64,000 nucleotides of DNA from Gracilibacillus kekensis (lineage in GTDB: Bacteria > Bacillota > Bacilli > Bacillales > Amphibacillaceae): contig NZ_FRCZ01000001.1 in the NCBI RefSeq assembly GCF_900143085.1, forward strand, positions 558,001-622,000, read 5' to 3'. The first letter of the stretch is position 1. Every line of letters starts with the position of its first letter. The notes below the pieces were generated by a model. It made no database searches. It saw only the letters and a list, made by a program, of their open reading frames with translations, and had not been told where the DNA came from. Positions 26,941 to 36,970 of the stretch are shown piece after piece. The translations under genes and the position numbers were made by a program.

Positions 26941-28065
26941 TTAAACTCTCCATACTCTTTTATTAACATAATTCGTATAGGATATTAATATTCTTATAAC
27001 CTTCTCCGAAACGTTTGGCATGGAGTAATCACTAACAAGCTTTAAGGTATTACTTTCCTGCGCCTCCAACACCGAAAGACCCTGTAAAATTCTCCCCTTA
27101 TCCAAACCAATCATCATTACAGAAGCTTCCTCCATTGCCTCAGGTCTTTCATGGGCTTCCCTAATATTCAACGCCCTAAAACCCAAAATAGAAGATTCTT
27201 CACTAATTGTTCCACTATCACTTAACACTGCACGCGAACAAAGTTGTAATTTATTGTAATCATTGAAACCTAATGGCTTTAATGTTTGGATTAATGGATG
27301 TAATTCAACTCTAGTTGTGTCAATCATTTTTCTAGTTCTAGGATGAGTACTTACGATAATCGGGAATTCAAATTGCTCAGCAATAGCATTCAAACTATCT
27401 ATTAAATCATTAAAGTTTTTACCGGAATTAATATTTTCTTCCCTATGAGCTGAAACAACAAAATATTGATTTTCATTCAGCTCTAGTCTTTCTAAAACAT
27501 CCGAATTTTCTATTTCTTCTCTTTTCCAATTTAATACTTCGTACATCGGACTCCCAGTCTTAATTATCTGATCTGCGGGTAAGCCTTCTCTAAGTAAATA
27601 TTCTCTTGCAATGTCACTGTATGTAAGATTAATATCAGCTGTATGATCGACAATTTTACGGTTTGTTTCTTCTGGTACACGCTGATCAAAACAACGATTC
27701 CCCGCTTCCATATGGAATATAGGAATTTTCCTTCGTTTTGCCGCTATCGCACATAAGCAACTATTAGTGTCACCAAGTACCAAAAAAGCATCTGGTTGTA
27801 CTTCTTCCATAATTGGATCAATTTTCACTAAGATATTTCCAATAGTTTCTACCGCCGTACCAGTTGCTGCATTTAAAAAATAATCTGGTTTATCTAGGTT
27901 GAAATCTTTAAAGAATACTTCATTTAATTCATAATCGTAATTCTGACCTGTGTGAACAAGCGTATGTTCAATAGCTTCTGATTCTTCTAACTTATTAATT
28001 ACAGCGGATAACCTGATAATTTCAGGTCTTGTCCCAACTACCGTCATTACCTTTAACTTTTTCAT
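26941..28065 (-). CDS. capG: UDP-N-acetyl-L-fucosamine synthase (CapG/FnlC; WecB-like 2-epimerase)
   Basis: 374 residues of the non-hydrolysing UDP-sugar 2-epimerase family, with VVGTRPEIIRLSAV at the start, HTGQNYDYEL, HMEAGNR and SDSGTISEES. Behind capE and capF it should perform the last step, C2 epimerisation to UDP-N-acetyl-L-fucosamine. GGAGG for its start overlaps the capF stop. By itself the sequence could be taken for UDP-GlcNAc 2-epimerase; the neighbours decide. Confidence 0.88.
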   Translation of the reverse strand: MKKLKVMTVVGTRPEIIRLSAVINKLEESEAIEHTLVHTGQNYDYELNEVFFKDFNLDKPDYFLNAATGTAVETIGNILVKIDPIMEEVQPDAFLVLGDTNSCLCAIAAKRRKIPIFHMEAGNRCFDQRVPEETNRKIVDHTADINLTYSDIAREYLLREGLPADQIIKTGSPMYEVLNWKREEIENSDVLERLELNENQYFVVSAHREENINSGKNFNDLIDSLNAIAEQFEFPIIVSTHPRTRKMIDTTRVELHPLIQTLKPLGFNDYNKLQLCSRAVLSDSGTISEESSILGFRALNIREAHERPEAMEEASVMMIGLDKGRILQGLSVLEAQESNTLKLVSDYSMPNVSEKVIRILISYTNYVNKRVWRV

Positions 28066-28067
28066 TA

Positions 28068-29177
28068 TTAAACCTCCAGATAATATGTATCAGGTCGTTC
28101 TGGATCAAATAATTCATTTGCCCACATAATTGTAATCATATCTTTGTCACCTAAATTTTCAATGTTATGTGTATAACCAACAGGTATATCTATTACTTCA
28201 AACTTTTCTTCACTAACAAAGTATTCAATAACTTCCTCAGAGTTAACCTTTCTAAAACGGATGACGCCTTTTCCACTAACCACTAAAAATTTTTCATTTT
28301 TCGTATGATGCCAATGTTCACCCTTGCTAATACCAGGTTTTGAAACATTGACCGACACTTGACCACGATCTACTGTTCTAATAAACTCAGTAAATGAACC
28401 ACGATCATCCTCATGTTTTTCTAATGGATAACTAAAATCCTCAGAATCTAAATGACTCAAATAAGTGCTATAAAGTTTTTTTGTAAAATCGTCTGCCATA
28501 TTAGGAATTAACCGGTTGTCGCGACTAGATTTAAATTCTTGTATTAAATCTACTATTCTCCCTAACTTAACATTGTGTATTGTAGCTATTTCACCATAGT
28601 TATCAACGGTGTTGGGATTACCTTCTAAAGCATTCACAAATTCATTTATCACGTCATCAATATATACAAGCTTCAACATAACATTAGGGTCATTAACCTT
28701 TATTGGTAACCCATTAGCAATGTTATGACAAAATGTCGCTATTGCACTATTATAGTTTGGTTTACACCATTTACCGAATACGTTGGGTAGCCGATATACG
28801 ATTGGTTGCACATCATTGTTTCTTCCATAATCAAATAACAGCTCTTCTCCCGCTCTTTTACTTTTCCCATAGGGATTATCAAGTTCAGCTTGTGTCGAAG
28901 AAGTAACTAGTACAGGACATTTATTATCGTTTTCCTTAAGTCGATCTAATAACAAAGAAGTTAAACCATAATTTCCTTCCATAAATTCTGATTCATCTTC
29001 TGGTCTATTAATTCCTGCCAGGTGAAATACAAAATCAGCCTCTTTACAGTGATCATTTAAATCATCCAAATCGTTATCTCTATTAAACAATAAAAGATCA
29101 TTGTACTTACGATTATGAAGTTCTGCAATTAAATTCTTTGCGATAAAACCATTTGATCCTGTAATGAGGATTTTCAT
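28068..29177 (-). CDS. capF: UDP-sugar reductase of L-FucNAc synthesis (CapF/FnlB)
   Basis: 369 residues in two domains: an N-terminal SDR (ITGSNGFIAKNL; YGKSKRAGE with catalytic Tyr/Lys) to about 245, then a C-terminal zinc-type cupin (SKGEHWHHTKNEKFLVV). This two-domain form is diagnostic of CapF, which reduces the 4-keto intermediate with NADPH. The ATG at 29177 is 2 nt past the capE stop, with GGTGGAG as ribosome-binding site. Confidence 0.93.
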   Translation of the reverse strand: MKILITGSNGFIAKNLIAELHNRKYNDLLLFNRDNDLDDLNDHCKEADFVFHLAGINRPEDESEFMEGNYGLTSLLLDRLKENDNKCPVLVTSSTQAELDNPYGKSKRAGEELLFDYGRNNDVQPIVYRLPNVFGKWCKPNYNSAIATFCHNIANGLPIKVNDPNVMLKLVYIDDVINEFVNALEGNPNTVDNYGEIATIHNVKLGRIVDLIQEFKSSRDNRLIPNMADDFTKKLYSTYLSHLDSEDFSYPLEKHEDDRGSFTEFIRTVDRGQVSVNVSKPGISKGEHWHHTKNEKFLVVSGKGVIRFRKVNSEEVIEYFVSEEKFEVIDIPVGYTHNIENLGDKDMITIMWANELFDPERPDTYYLEV

Positions 29178-29179
29178 TT

Positions 29180-30196
29180 TTATCTCCACCCTTTCAGTTC
29201 GTCTCGTACAAATTCTAGTTCTAATAACTTTTTCTTCACTTCCTCTACATTTAAGCGATATGTATTATGGGAGTTGTATTCATCTTCTGTAGAAAGCTGA
29301 TGATCACCTTCTTCAAAATATTTATCATAATTTAGGTCCCTTTGATCCGCTGGCACTCTATAAAAGCCATCTAAGTCTTCAGCTACTACATGTTCTTCTT
29401 TCGTTAATAATGTTTCATATAATTTCTCACCATGGCGAGTACCGATGACCTTTATTTCATTATCTACTTCAAACAACTCTTTCAATGCTTGCGCTAAATC
29501 ACCAATTGTAGATGCTGGGGATTTTTGCACCATAATATCCCCTGCTTCCGCATTTTCGAAAGCAAAAGCGACTAACTCAACTGCTTCTTCTAAACTCATT
29601 AAAAACCTAGTCATAGTTGGATCTGTTACCGTTAATGGTTGTCCATTTTTTATCTGTTCAATAAACAATGGTATAACAGACCCTCTAGAAGCCATTACAT
29701 TCCCATATCTTGTACCACAGATTAATGTTCTATTCGGATCCACCGTTTTTGATTTAGCAACAAATACTTTCTCCATCATTGCTTTTGAAATCCCCATTGC
29801 ATTTATTGGGTATGCTGCTTTATCAGTAGATAAACAGATTACTTTTTCAATCCCACATTCAATTGCAGCAGTTAACACATTTTCTGTTCCTTCTACATTT
29901 GTTTTCACCGCTTCCATTGGAAAAAACTCGCATGATGGCACTTGCTTTAAAGCCGCTGCATGAAATATATAGTCTACGCCATACATAGCATTCTTCACAC
30001 TGGATACGTCACGTACATCACCAATGTAAAATTTTAATTTGTCATTTTTGTATTTTTTTCGCATATCATCTTGTTTTTTCTCGTCACGTGAAAATATGCG
30101 AATTTCTTTAATATCTGTATGTAAAAACCGTTCCATTACTGCATTTCCAAAAGAACCTGTACCACCAGTTATTAGCAATGTTTTCCCATTAAACAT
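29180..30196 (-). CDS. capE: UDP-GlcNAc 4,6-dehydratase/5-epimerase (CapE/FnlA)
   Basis: 338 residues. ITGGTGSFGNAV (9-20), the FHAAALKQVP loop, STDKAAYPINAMGISKA and RYGNVMASRGSVIP are hallmarks of CapE/FlaA1 dehydratases, which lack the usual SDR tyrosine. It starts the L-FucNAc pathway from UDP-GlcNAc. It is followed directly by capF and capG. Confidence 0.93.
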   Translation of the reverse strand: MFNGKTLLITGGTGSFGNAVMERFLHTDIKEIRIFSRDEKKQDDMRKKYKNDKLKFYIGDVRDVSSVKNAMYGVDYIFHAAALKQVPSCEFFPMEAVKTNVEGTENVLTAAIECGIEKVICLSTDKAAYPINAMGISKAMMEKVFVAKSKTVDPNRTLICGTRYGNVMASRGSVIPLFIEQIKNGQPLTVTDPTMTRFLMSLEEAVELVAFAFENAEAGDIMVQKSPASTIGDLAQALKELFEVDNEIKVIGTRHGEKLYETLLTKEEHVVAEDLDGFYRVPADQRDLNYDKYFEEGDHQLSTEDEYNSHNTYRLNVEEVKKKLLELEFVRDELKGWR

Positions 30197-30207
30197 AATT
30201 TCACATC

Positions 30208-31062
30208 CTATAAAAATTCACTCTTAACTTCAAGATACTTATTCCCTACAATTTCATATACTTGATCCAGTTTCTTTTCATTAATAGAGTCATAACCTTT
30301 TCCAATACTTTTGTTAGAAACATTAGCAGTAATTTTTTTTAGTATTTTTTCATCGTGTTCTAAACCTAAGAATTGTAATATTCTCGATAATTCACCTGCT
30401 GGATTATTAACAAAAGTATTATAATCCAAAGCAATATATTTATCATTAGGCATTTTTCGAAATGATTGTGCTGATTGCTCTACAGATTCCAACCATTGTT
30501 TTGCGGATATTTCAATTGCCGACATCCTTTGAGCGTCTTTTTCAAACTCTTTATATTTCGGTCCCCAGTAACTAAGTCTTTTTTCTTTATTAAAAATCTT
30601 TTTTACACGATTTAATAGATATTTGGACCCGTAATATGGAATATCAGCAAATGGAATAAATCTAGCTTTTGCTAATAGATATTTAATATCTAATTCTGCT
30701 TTCCACCTTATTTCCGCACTTGCCACAACATCTATTGGATCTCTAAAAAGAAAGATATACTTGGCATTGGGTATTACTTCGTTCACGAAATCCACTCTTA
30801 AGGAATTTGCACATGTCTTTTCTATTACGTTATCTACATTATATTTTTCCCTTACCCAATCAAACTGTTTAGCGATATATTTTTTATTTTTATTCGTTGC
30901 ATCATTTGGAGTAAATTGATCATGTTCTATTTCCTTTTGACCATATCTCCATATATAATTAATTTCATCACAAGGCCAAGTAGCAAGATCATCGAGTTCA
31001 CATAATAAATCTCTTAACATATTTGTTCCTGACCTCGCAGCACCTATTATTATGATATCCAT
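30208..31062 (-). CDS. Sulfotransferase family protein
   Basis: 284 residues with the phosphosulfate loop IGAARSGTNML (6-16) and a 3'-phosphate motif FLFRDPIDVVASAE around residues 108-121. It differs clearly from the two sulfotransferase-like proteins at 19833 and 20732. It starts directly after the GT4 stop and ends 12 nt before capE, so it belongs to the polysaccharide operon. Probably sulfates a sugar in the repeat unit, perhaps one made by its neighbours; the acceptor is unknown. Confidence 0.83.
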   Translation of the reverse strand: MDIIIIGAARSGTNMLRDLLCELDDLATWPCDEINYIWRYGQKEIEHDQFTPNDATNKNKKYIAKQFDWVREKYNVDNVIEKTCANSLRVDFVNEVIPNAKYIFLFRDPIDVVASAEIRWKAELDIKYLLAKARFIPFADIPYYGSKYLLNRVKKIFNKEKRLSYWGPKYKEFEKDAQRMSAIEISAKQWLESVEQSAQSFRKMPNDKYIALDYNTFVNNPAGELSRILQFLGLEHDEKILKKITANVSNKSIGKGYDSINEKKLDQVYEIVGNKYLEVKSEFL

Positions 31063-32277
31063 CTACTCACCTATTTTTTTTATAATATTTTGATATGCCT
31101 TCTCTGTCGTAAGATATTGTTCAAAATAATGCCTTGCATTTTTAGAGAATTGCTCTCTTAAAGATTTGGAATCTTTTAATGACATGAAATTTCTATAATA
31201 TGTTCCTATATCTCCGGTCTCACACCACAAACCACAATTTGCATCTTCTGTAATTAATTTATCATAATCTGTTCGAGCGTCCGTTGCAGCTAAAACAGGC
31301 TTTCCAATTCGCATTAGATTCAATGTCTTTGAAGGTATGTTCGGAATTGTATAATTTCTATTTAGATTAACTAACCCCACATCACTTAATGCTAATAATT
31401 GATCATATTCTTCGGTAGGTACAAAATCATACATTTTCACATTTGGAAGTTTCTTTCTCTTCAATATTTCTTTAATCTTATTTTTTGCTATTCCTTTACC
31501 GATAATTAAAAACTGAACATCATTAATATTTTCTTTATGTAATTTATCTGCCAGTTCTATCAGAAACTCTAACTCGTTAGCAGGACTTATATTCCCTCCA
31601 AAAGTACATACAAATTTTTGATTTAATTCATACTTGTTCTTTAGATTTTCTAAAGCTCTATCTGTTGGTTTATTGACAGTATAAACTGATGACCAATTTT
31701 CTAATATAAAAAACTTTTGTTCGTTTATATCGTTATGCGCTTTTAAATATTCTATATTTTGCTGTGACATACACCCTAGATAGTCAGAAATATTATAAAT
31801 CTTCTTTTCTATATTTCTAAAAAAGGAATAAACAGGCCCTCTCTTTATCATATTGATGTCAAGTGCATTTTGAGGAAAAATATCCTTTACTACTAAGAGA
31901 TATTTAGCATCCTTATACTTTTGCTTTAAATTCTTTACTGTGTAGTATAATGTGATGGCAGGTGTGGGATAAATTACTAAATCAAAATGAATACCTTTAA
32001 AATGTTTATCTATAGCATTATTAAAATAAAGTGGTAACAATAAAGCTGTTAAGCCTTTTCTAAACTTGTTCACCTCAAAATAATTACCTGCTTTAATCCA
32101 AAGAATCTGATGATTTTCTTCTTTTTGAACAAATGTTTCGTTGCCATTTTTGTTCTCTAGAAGTGCAGCAACATAAACATTATGTCCTTGTTTAGCAAAT
32201 TCCCTGCTTAAATCCTTATACATATGTTCTCTTTTTTTATCAAATGGATAGTTTAACATTAAGAATAATACATTCAT
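31063..32277 (-). CDS. Family 4 glycosyltransferase (WbuB-like)
   Basis: 404 residues of GT-B fold. The N-terminal LMLNYPFDKKREHMYKDL and C-terminal FVCTFGGNISPANELEF plus the PSKTLNLMRIGKPVLA motif match GT4 enzymes such as the L-FucNAc transferase WbuB. With capEFG downstream, transfer of L-FucNAc is a reasonable inference. It overlaps the initiating transferase stop in an ATGA junction. Confidence 0.85.
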   Translation of the reverse strand: MNVLFLMLNYPFDKKREHMYKDLSREFAKQGHNVYVAALLENKNGNETFVQKEENHQILWIKAGNYFEVNKFRKGLTALLLPLYFNNAIDKHFKGIHFDLVIYPTPAITLYYTVKNLKQKYKDAKYLLVVKDIFPQNALDINMIKRGPVYSFFRNIEKKIYNISDYLGCMSQQNIEYLKAHNDINEQKFFILENWSSVYTVNKPTDRALENLKNKYELNQKFVCTFGGNISPANELEFLIELADKLHKENINDVQFLIIGKGIAKNKIKEILKRKKLPNVKMYDFVPTEEYDQLLALSDVGLVNLNRNYTIPNIPSKTLNLMRIGKPVLAATDARTDYDKLITEDANCGLWCETGDIGTYYRNFMSLKDSKSLREQFSKNARHYFEQYLTTEKAYQNIIKKIGE

Positions 32278-32939
32278 TTTATTACCCTCACTACAGTTTC
32301 TATCATAATTTTCATATCTTTTAAAATAGTTGCTTCTTTTATATATTCAACATTTAAACGGACCTTTTCAGGGAAAATAATTTCATTATAAAATTTCTCT
32401 GGATTGTCACTATTATTAATCAGTTCATCTTCATCCTTAAATTCTAAAGTAGCTTTTCCTGTTATACCTGGTGGTACTAATAACACATATTTATATAATT
32501 TATTTGTATTACGATATAAATGTGGCATATCTGGTCTAGGACCTACAAAACTCATCTCACCTTTTATTACATTAATTAATTGTGGTATTTCATCTAATCT
32601 GAATTTTCTTAATATTTTTCCGATTCGTGTGATTCTCATGTCACCCTTGTGTGTAATTCCATCTTTTGTGAAAGAGTCGTTCTTCATAGTTCTGAATTTT
32701 ATTATTTTAAAAGTACGACCTTTATATCCCATTCTTTCTTGTTTAAAAAGTATTGGAAGTCCACTATCTAAAGCAATCCACAAACCAATTATGATTGAAA
32801 TAGGTAACAGAACAATAAACATTAATAGGCTCACTATAAGATCAAATACTCTTTTCATTTGAACATATCTTTTTATGGAGGATAGCGTCTTATCGTCGTT
32901 ATCAAGGTCTAGTTCAACATCGTTTTCTAATTGCTCCAT
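32274..32939 (-). CDS. Initiating undecaprenyl-phosphate sugar-1-phosphate transferase
   Basis: 221 residues of the bacterial sugar transferase family (PglC/EpsL/CapM-like small form). One hydrophobic hairpin (KRVFDLIVSLLMFIVLLPIS), then FKQERMGYKGRTFKIIKFRTM, RKFRLDEIPQLINVIKGEMS and VGPRPDMP. It would load the first sugar phosphate onto undecaprenyl phosphate. The PglF-like dehydratase and aminotransferase upstream suggest a 4-amino-6-deoxy HexNAc as first sugar. Confidence 0.9.
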   Translation of the reverse strand: MEQLENDVELDLDNDDKTLSSIKRYVQMKRVFDLIVSLLMFIVLLPISIIIGLWIALDSGLPILFKQERMGYKGRTFKIIKFRTMKNDSFTKDGITHKGDMRITRIGKILRKFRLDEIPQLINVIKGEMSFVGPRPDMPHLYRNTNKLYKYVLLVPPGITGKATLEFKDEDELINNSDNPEKFYNEIIFPEKVRLNVEYIKEATILKDMKIMIETVVRVIK

Positions 32940-32943
32940 TCTA

Positions 32944-34068
32944 TCACCACAAGCCTTTTATTAATTTAACCACTTTAAACAAATCATCATCTGACATTTT
33001 CGTATCCGAAGGCAAACAAACACCACACTCAAATAAATGTTCCGACATTCCTTCACCAATAAAATCATAATCCCTAAAGTACGGTTGCATATGCATTGGC
33101 TTCCAAATAGGTCTAGCTTCAATATTCTCTGCCTCAAGTGCTTCGAATATCTCCAAAGGTGTTACTTTACCGTTCAAAGTCATAGAACTCAGCCAATAAT
33201 TAGGTTCATTCCAATTATTACTAGGCATAAATGAAACACCTTCCAACTCACTCAATTCTCGCTTATAAAACTCAAATATATATCTTTTCTTTTCTACTCG
33301 TTGATCAAGTACCTTTAGTTGTCCCCTTCCAATCCCTGCTGCTACATTACTCATTCTATAGTTAAATCCTAATTCACTGTGTTGATAATGACGCGCCTGA
33401 TCTCTAGATTGTGTTGCCCAAAATCTTGCTTTGACAATACGTTCGTCGTTATCAGAAACTAACATACCTCCACCAGAAGTGGTGATAATTTTATTTCCAT
33501 TAAAAGAAAAGATACCATAGTTCCCGATAGTACCTGTATGCTTTCCTTTGTAATATGTACCCAGTGATTCAGCTGCATCTTCAATTACAACCACATCATA
33601 TTTGTTACAGATTTCCATGATTTTATCCATGTCTGCTGCTACCCCATATAAGTGTACAACGATAACCGCTTTAACTTCTGGGTATTTCTTAAACGCTGCT
33701 TCCAATGCTTTGGGACTCATATTCCAAGTCTCAAAATCACTATCAATAAATACAGGAATTGCATTCTGATAAATAATAGGATTAGCTGTTGCTGAAAATG
33801 TAAGTGTTGGACAAAAGACCACATCATTTTTTTCTACACCTGCTGCCTTTAAGGCTAAATGAATGGCTGCAGTACCAGAGGAAAGAGCTGCCGCTGATTT
33901 CGAACCAACTTTCTCGGCTAACTCATTTTCAAATTCATTCACGTTTGTACCTAGTGGCGCTATCCAGTTAGTATCAAATGCTTCTTGAACAAACTCTTGT
34001 TCAAAACCTTCATCACTCATGTGTGGTGAAGAGAGAAAGATACGGTCATTCACTTTAGTTGATTCCAT
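32944..34068 (-). CDS. DegT/DnrJ/EryC1 sugar aminotransferase (EpsN/PglE-like)
   Basis: 374-residue PLP enzyme. Lys193 in SFNGNKIITT is the PLP lysine, with VIEDAAESLG (Asp164) and SSGTAAIHLAL upstream. It should aminate the 4-keto sugar made by the 610-residue dehydratase encoded just upstream. It is followed 5 nt later by the initiating transferase. In the related eps and pgl loci an acetyltransferase usually accompanies this step; none is visible here. Confidence 0.88.
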   Translation of the reverse strand: MESTKVNDRIFLSSPHMSDEGFEQEFVQEAFDTNWIAPLGTNVNEFENELAEKVGSKSAAALSSGTAAIHLALKAAGVEKNDVVFCPTLTFSATANPIIYQNAIPVFIDSDFETWNMSPKALEAAFKKYPEVKAVIVVHLYGVAADMDKIMEICNKYDVVVIEDAAESLGTYYKGKHTGTIGNYGIFSFNGNKIITTSGGGMLVSDNDERIVKARFWATQSRDQARHYQHSELGFNYRMSNVAAGIGRGQLKVLDQRVEKKRYIFEFYKRELSELEGVSFMPSNNWNEPNYWLSSMTLNGKVTPLEIFEALEAENIEARPIWKPMHMQPYFRDYDFIGEGMSEHLFECGVCLPSDTKMSDDDLFKVVKLIKGLW

Positions 34069-34230
34069 TAAGATTGTCTTCCTTCCTAAGTCGTCTGTAG
34101 TTTAGTAGTTTGCGACTTTATTAAAAGATTTAAATAAACTCGAAAGCTACCAAATATTATCTCAAAGCACCTGTACTAAATCATTCGTTGACAGGCACCT
34201 GAGTTTTTTTTCGTTCTATAATAGAATCCT

Positions 34231-36063
34231 TTATTTCGCTATTTCTGTCTCTCTTTTCTTTTGTTCTGCGAAGACGATTTCCATTAAATATTCTTTTAAT
34301 AGTTCGTCACTTTGATCATTGAAACTATCTAACAATTCCCACAATCGATTCTGTTCTACCTCGATTGTTTTTCCAACATAAATTTTCTCAAAGACTGCTT
34401 CCGGATGCACTTCATCATCCCCAAGCAATTCCTCATACATTTTCTCACCAGGTCTAATACCAGTATACTCAATGGGAATGACTTCTTCCGTGTAACCGGA
34501 TAGTTTAATAAGGTTTCTCGCTAGATCTACTATTTTTACAGGATCCCCCATATCCAAGACGAAAATTTCTCCACCTTTAGCTAAGGTCCCTGCTTGAATA
34601 ACTAGTCGTGATGCTTCTGGAATAGTCATGAAATACCTTGTCATTTCAGGATGTGTTACAGTTACTGGTCCACCTTGCTCAATTTGCTGCTTGAATAGTG
34701 GTATAACACTGCCACGACTTCCAAGTACATTTCCAAAGCGTACCGCTACAAATTTTGTTTTACTCCGTGATGCTAGGTCTTGTACAACCATTTCAGCTAA
34801 ACGTTTTGTAGCTCCCATTACATTAGTTGGATTAACAGCCTTGTCCGTAGAAATCAACACAAAGGTATGAACACCAAAAGCATCAGCCGCTTCTGATACA
34901 TTCTTTGTACCGATAATATTATTTTTTACTGCTTCATGTGGATTGTATTCCATCAATGGAACATGTTTATGTGCAGCAGCATGATAGATAATTCTTGGAT
35001 TGTGTTCCTCGACAATTTCAAATATTCTTCTTCTGTCCTGTACATCTGCTATAATAGGTCTGATTTCAATTTCATCTTGTGGGTATTTTTGTTGTAATTC
35101 CATATCGATCGAGTATATACTAAATTCACCATGTCCAACTAATAATATCTTCTTCGGTGTAAAACGTGTTAATTGTCTGCAAATCTCAGAACCTATCGAT
35201 CCACCTGCACCGGTTACCATTACCGTATTACCTGTGACATACTCGGAAATAGAATTAATATCTAAATCGACTGGGTCACGTCCTAATACATCCTCTACAT
35301 CGACGTTTTTTAATGAACTTACCGATAGTTTACCAGATACGATATCTTCTATTTTAGGTACCATTTGTACTTTTGCATTGGTACTATTACAGATCGCTAC
35401 CATTTCTGATAAAGCACCGTTAGCTAATGAAGGAATTGCAATAACAATATGTTCAATCTCTAAATCTCTGACTAACTGTGGTATTTCTTTGGTGCTCCCA
35501 GCAACTGGAAGATCATAGATTTGCATTTTATGCTTGGCGAAATCATCATCTGCAAAAGCTACCGCAACTAAATCAGTATGTTGTTGTTCATTACGCAATT
35601 GCCGAGCGATCATCGCACCTGCTGCTCCGGCACCTACTATTAGTGTTCGTTTTTTATTTCGTTTATCAAAAATAAAACGATCGCGGTATATTCTCCAAAC
35701 AAATCTTGAACCACCAATTAAAATAATATGTAATAACCAAGTAACAATAAGTGCCCGCCGGTAAATAGTAAAGTCATTTACTAAAGCTTGAACAATTACA
35801 GTTGCAACAATGGTAAATGTAATGGCTTTTACAATCGCCATTAATTCACCGATACTGGCATAGGACCAAACTTTGTGATAAAGCTTATACATAAACGCAA
35901 AAAGATGGTGAAACAGAAGCAATGCAATAGACGTTATTGCGATTACTTCTATTCCACTCAATGGTGTATTGGGATAAACGATCCATGATGCAATGAAGAC
36001 GGCTGTACTGACAATAAGTGAGTCCAGTAATATTAATAAAAATATCCGTTGTTTATACCCCAT
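34231..36063 (-). CDS. Membrane-bound UDP-GlcNAc 4,6-dehydratase (CapD/PglF/EpsC type)
   Basis: 610 residues. Four hydrophobic helices occupy about 1-115, followed by a first Rossmann region (LIVGAGAAGAMIARQL) and then the catalytic SDR domain with GAGGSIGSEICRQL and STDKAVNPTNVMGATKR. The length and two-domain build match PglF and EpsC. It makes UDP-4-keto-6-deoxy-GlcNAc at the membrane. The 160-nt gap downstream (34069-34230) has only imperfect repeats of CACCTG and no clear terminator. Confidence 0.92.
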   Translation of the reverse strand: MGYKQRIFLLILLDSLIVSTAVFIASWIVYPNTPLSGIEVIAITSIALLLFHHLFAFMYKLYHKVWSYASIGELMAIVKAITFTIVATVIVQALVNDFTIYRRALIVTWLLHIILIGGSRFVWRIYRDRFIFDKRNKKRTLIVGAGAAGAMIARQLRNEQQHTDLVAVAFADDDFAKHKMQIYDLPVAGSTKEIPQLVRDLEIEHIVIAIPSLANGALSEMVAICNSTNAKVQMVPKIEDIVSGKLSVSSLKNVDVEDVLGRDPVDLDINSISEYVTGNTVMVTGAGGSIGSEICRQLTRFTPKKILLVGHGEFSIYSIDMELQQKYPQDEIEIRPIIADVQDRRRIFEIVEEHNPRIIYHAAAHKHVPLMEYNPHEAVKNNIIGTKNVSEAADAFGVHTFVLISTDKAVNPTNVMGATKRLAEMVVQDLASRSKTKFVAVRFGNVLGSRGSVIPLFKQQIEQGGPVTVTHPEMTRYFMTIPEASRLVIQAGTLAKGGEIFVLDMGDPVKIVDLARNLIKLSGYTEEVIPIEYTGIRPGEKMYEELLGDDEVHPEAVFEKIYVGKTIEVEQNRLWELLDSFNDQSDELLKEYLMEIVFAEQKKRETEIAK

Positions 36064-36091
36064 AAAGCCATCCCTTTCTCCTGTTTATCAC

Positions 36092-36970
36092 TTAATGATT
36101 GATTTTCGTTGTTGCTAATTCTTCGATAATTTTTCTAACGTCGTCACCTATTTCATCGTTCTCTAATGCAAATTCAATGGTTGTTTTGATAAACCCTAAC
36201 TTCTCTCCAACATCGTAACGTTTGCCTAAAAAGTCGTACGCAAACACACTTTGTGAGTCATTGAGTTGCTGAATCGCATCTGTTAATTGGATTTCGCCAC
36301 CTGCACCAACTTGTTTTTGGTCTAAATACTTAAAAATGCTTGGTGATAGTACATAACGTCCCATAATGGCTAGGTTAGATGGTGCGGTACCTTGTTTTGG
36401 CTTTTCCACAAATTTACTTACCGAATAGTTTCGTCCTTTTTGTTCTTTCGGATCAACAATACCGTAACGATGTGTATGATTGCCTGGCACTTGTTGAACA
36501 CCAATTACCGATCCACCAGTGTTTTCGTATTGATCGATCAGTTGTTTTAAACACGGCGTCTCCGCTTGAACAATATCATCCCCAAGTAACACCGCAAATG
36601 GTTCATCACCAATAAACTTACGAGCACACCAAACAGCATGACCTAATCCCAATGGTTCTTTTTGTCTTATGTAATGAATGTCAACTTCTGCTGGTTGTTT
36701 CGTTTTTTCTAACAGATCGTATTTACCTTTTCTAAGCAAATTATCTTCTAGTTCAAAGTTATGATCGAAGTGGTCTTCAATCGCACGTTTTCCTTTACCT
36801 GTCACAATAATAATATCTTCTATACCTGAAGCAACTGCTTCTTCTATAATATATTGAATTGTTGGTTTATCGACAATCGGCAGCATTTCTTTTGGCATTG
36901 CTTTTGTTGCTGGCAAAAAACGTGTTCCTAACCCTGCTGCAGGGATGATCGCTTTTGTGACCTTTTTCAT
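36092..36970 (-). CDS. galU: UTP-glucose-1-phosphate uridylyltransferase, copy 1
   Basis: 292 residues. [23 protein letters not shown] is the nucleotide-binding region; LLGDDIV, FVEKP and [12 protein letters not shown] are the usual GalU motifs. It makes UDP-glucose, precursor for Ugd at 59700 and for other UDP-hexoses. A very similar paralogue lies at 58333. It is 28 nt upstream of the PglF-like gene and probably heads that transcript. Confidence 0.93.
   Translation of the reverse strand: MKKVTKAIIPAAGLGTRFLPATKAMPKEMLPIVDKPTIQYIIEEAVASGIEDIIIVTGKGKRAIEDHFDHNFELEDNLLRKGKYDLLEKTKQPAEVDIHYIRQKEPLGLGHAVWCARKFIGDEPFAVLLGDDIVQAETPCLKQLIDQYENTGGSVIGVQQVPGNHTHRYGIVDPKEQKGRNYSVSKFVEKPKQGTAPSNLAIMGRYVLSPSIFKYLDQKQVGAGGEIQLTDAIQQLNDSQSVFAYDFLGKRYDVGEKLGFIKTTIEFALENDEIGDDVRKIIEELATTKINH

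Noticed and set aside
26941-28065. Plain UDP-GlcNAc 2-epimerase making ManNAc
   Set aside because: Contiguity with capE and capF points to the L-FucNAc pathway; family alone cannot decide.
34140-34215. Terminator between the aminotransferase and the PglF-like dehydratase
   Set aside because: CACCTG-type repeats pair poorly, and the only T run lies on the strand opposite to transcription.
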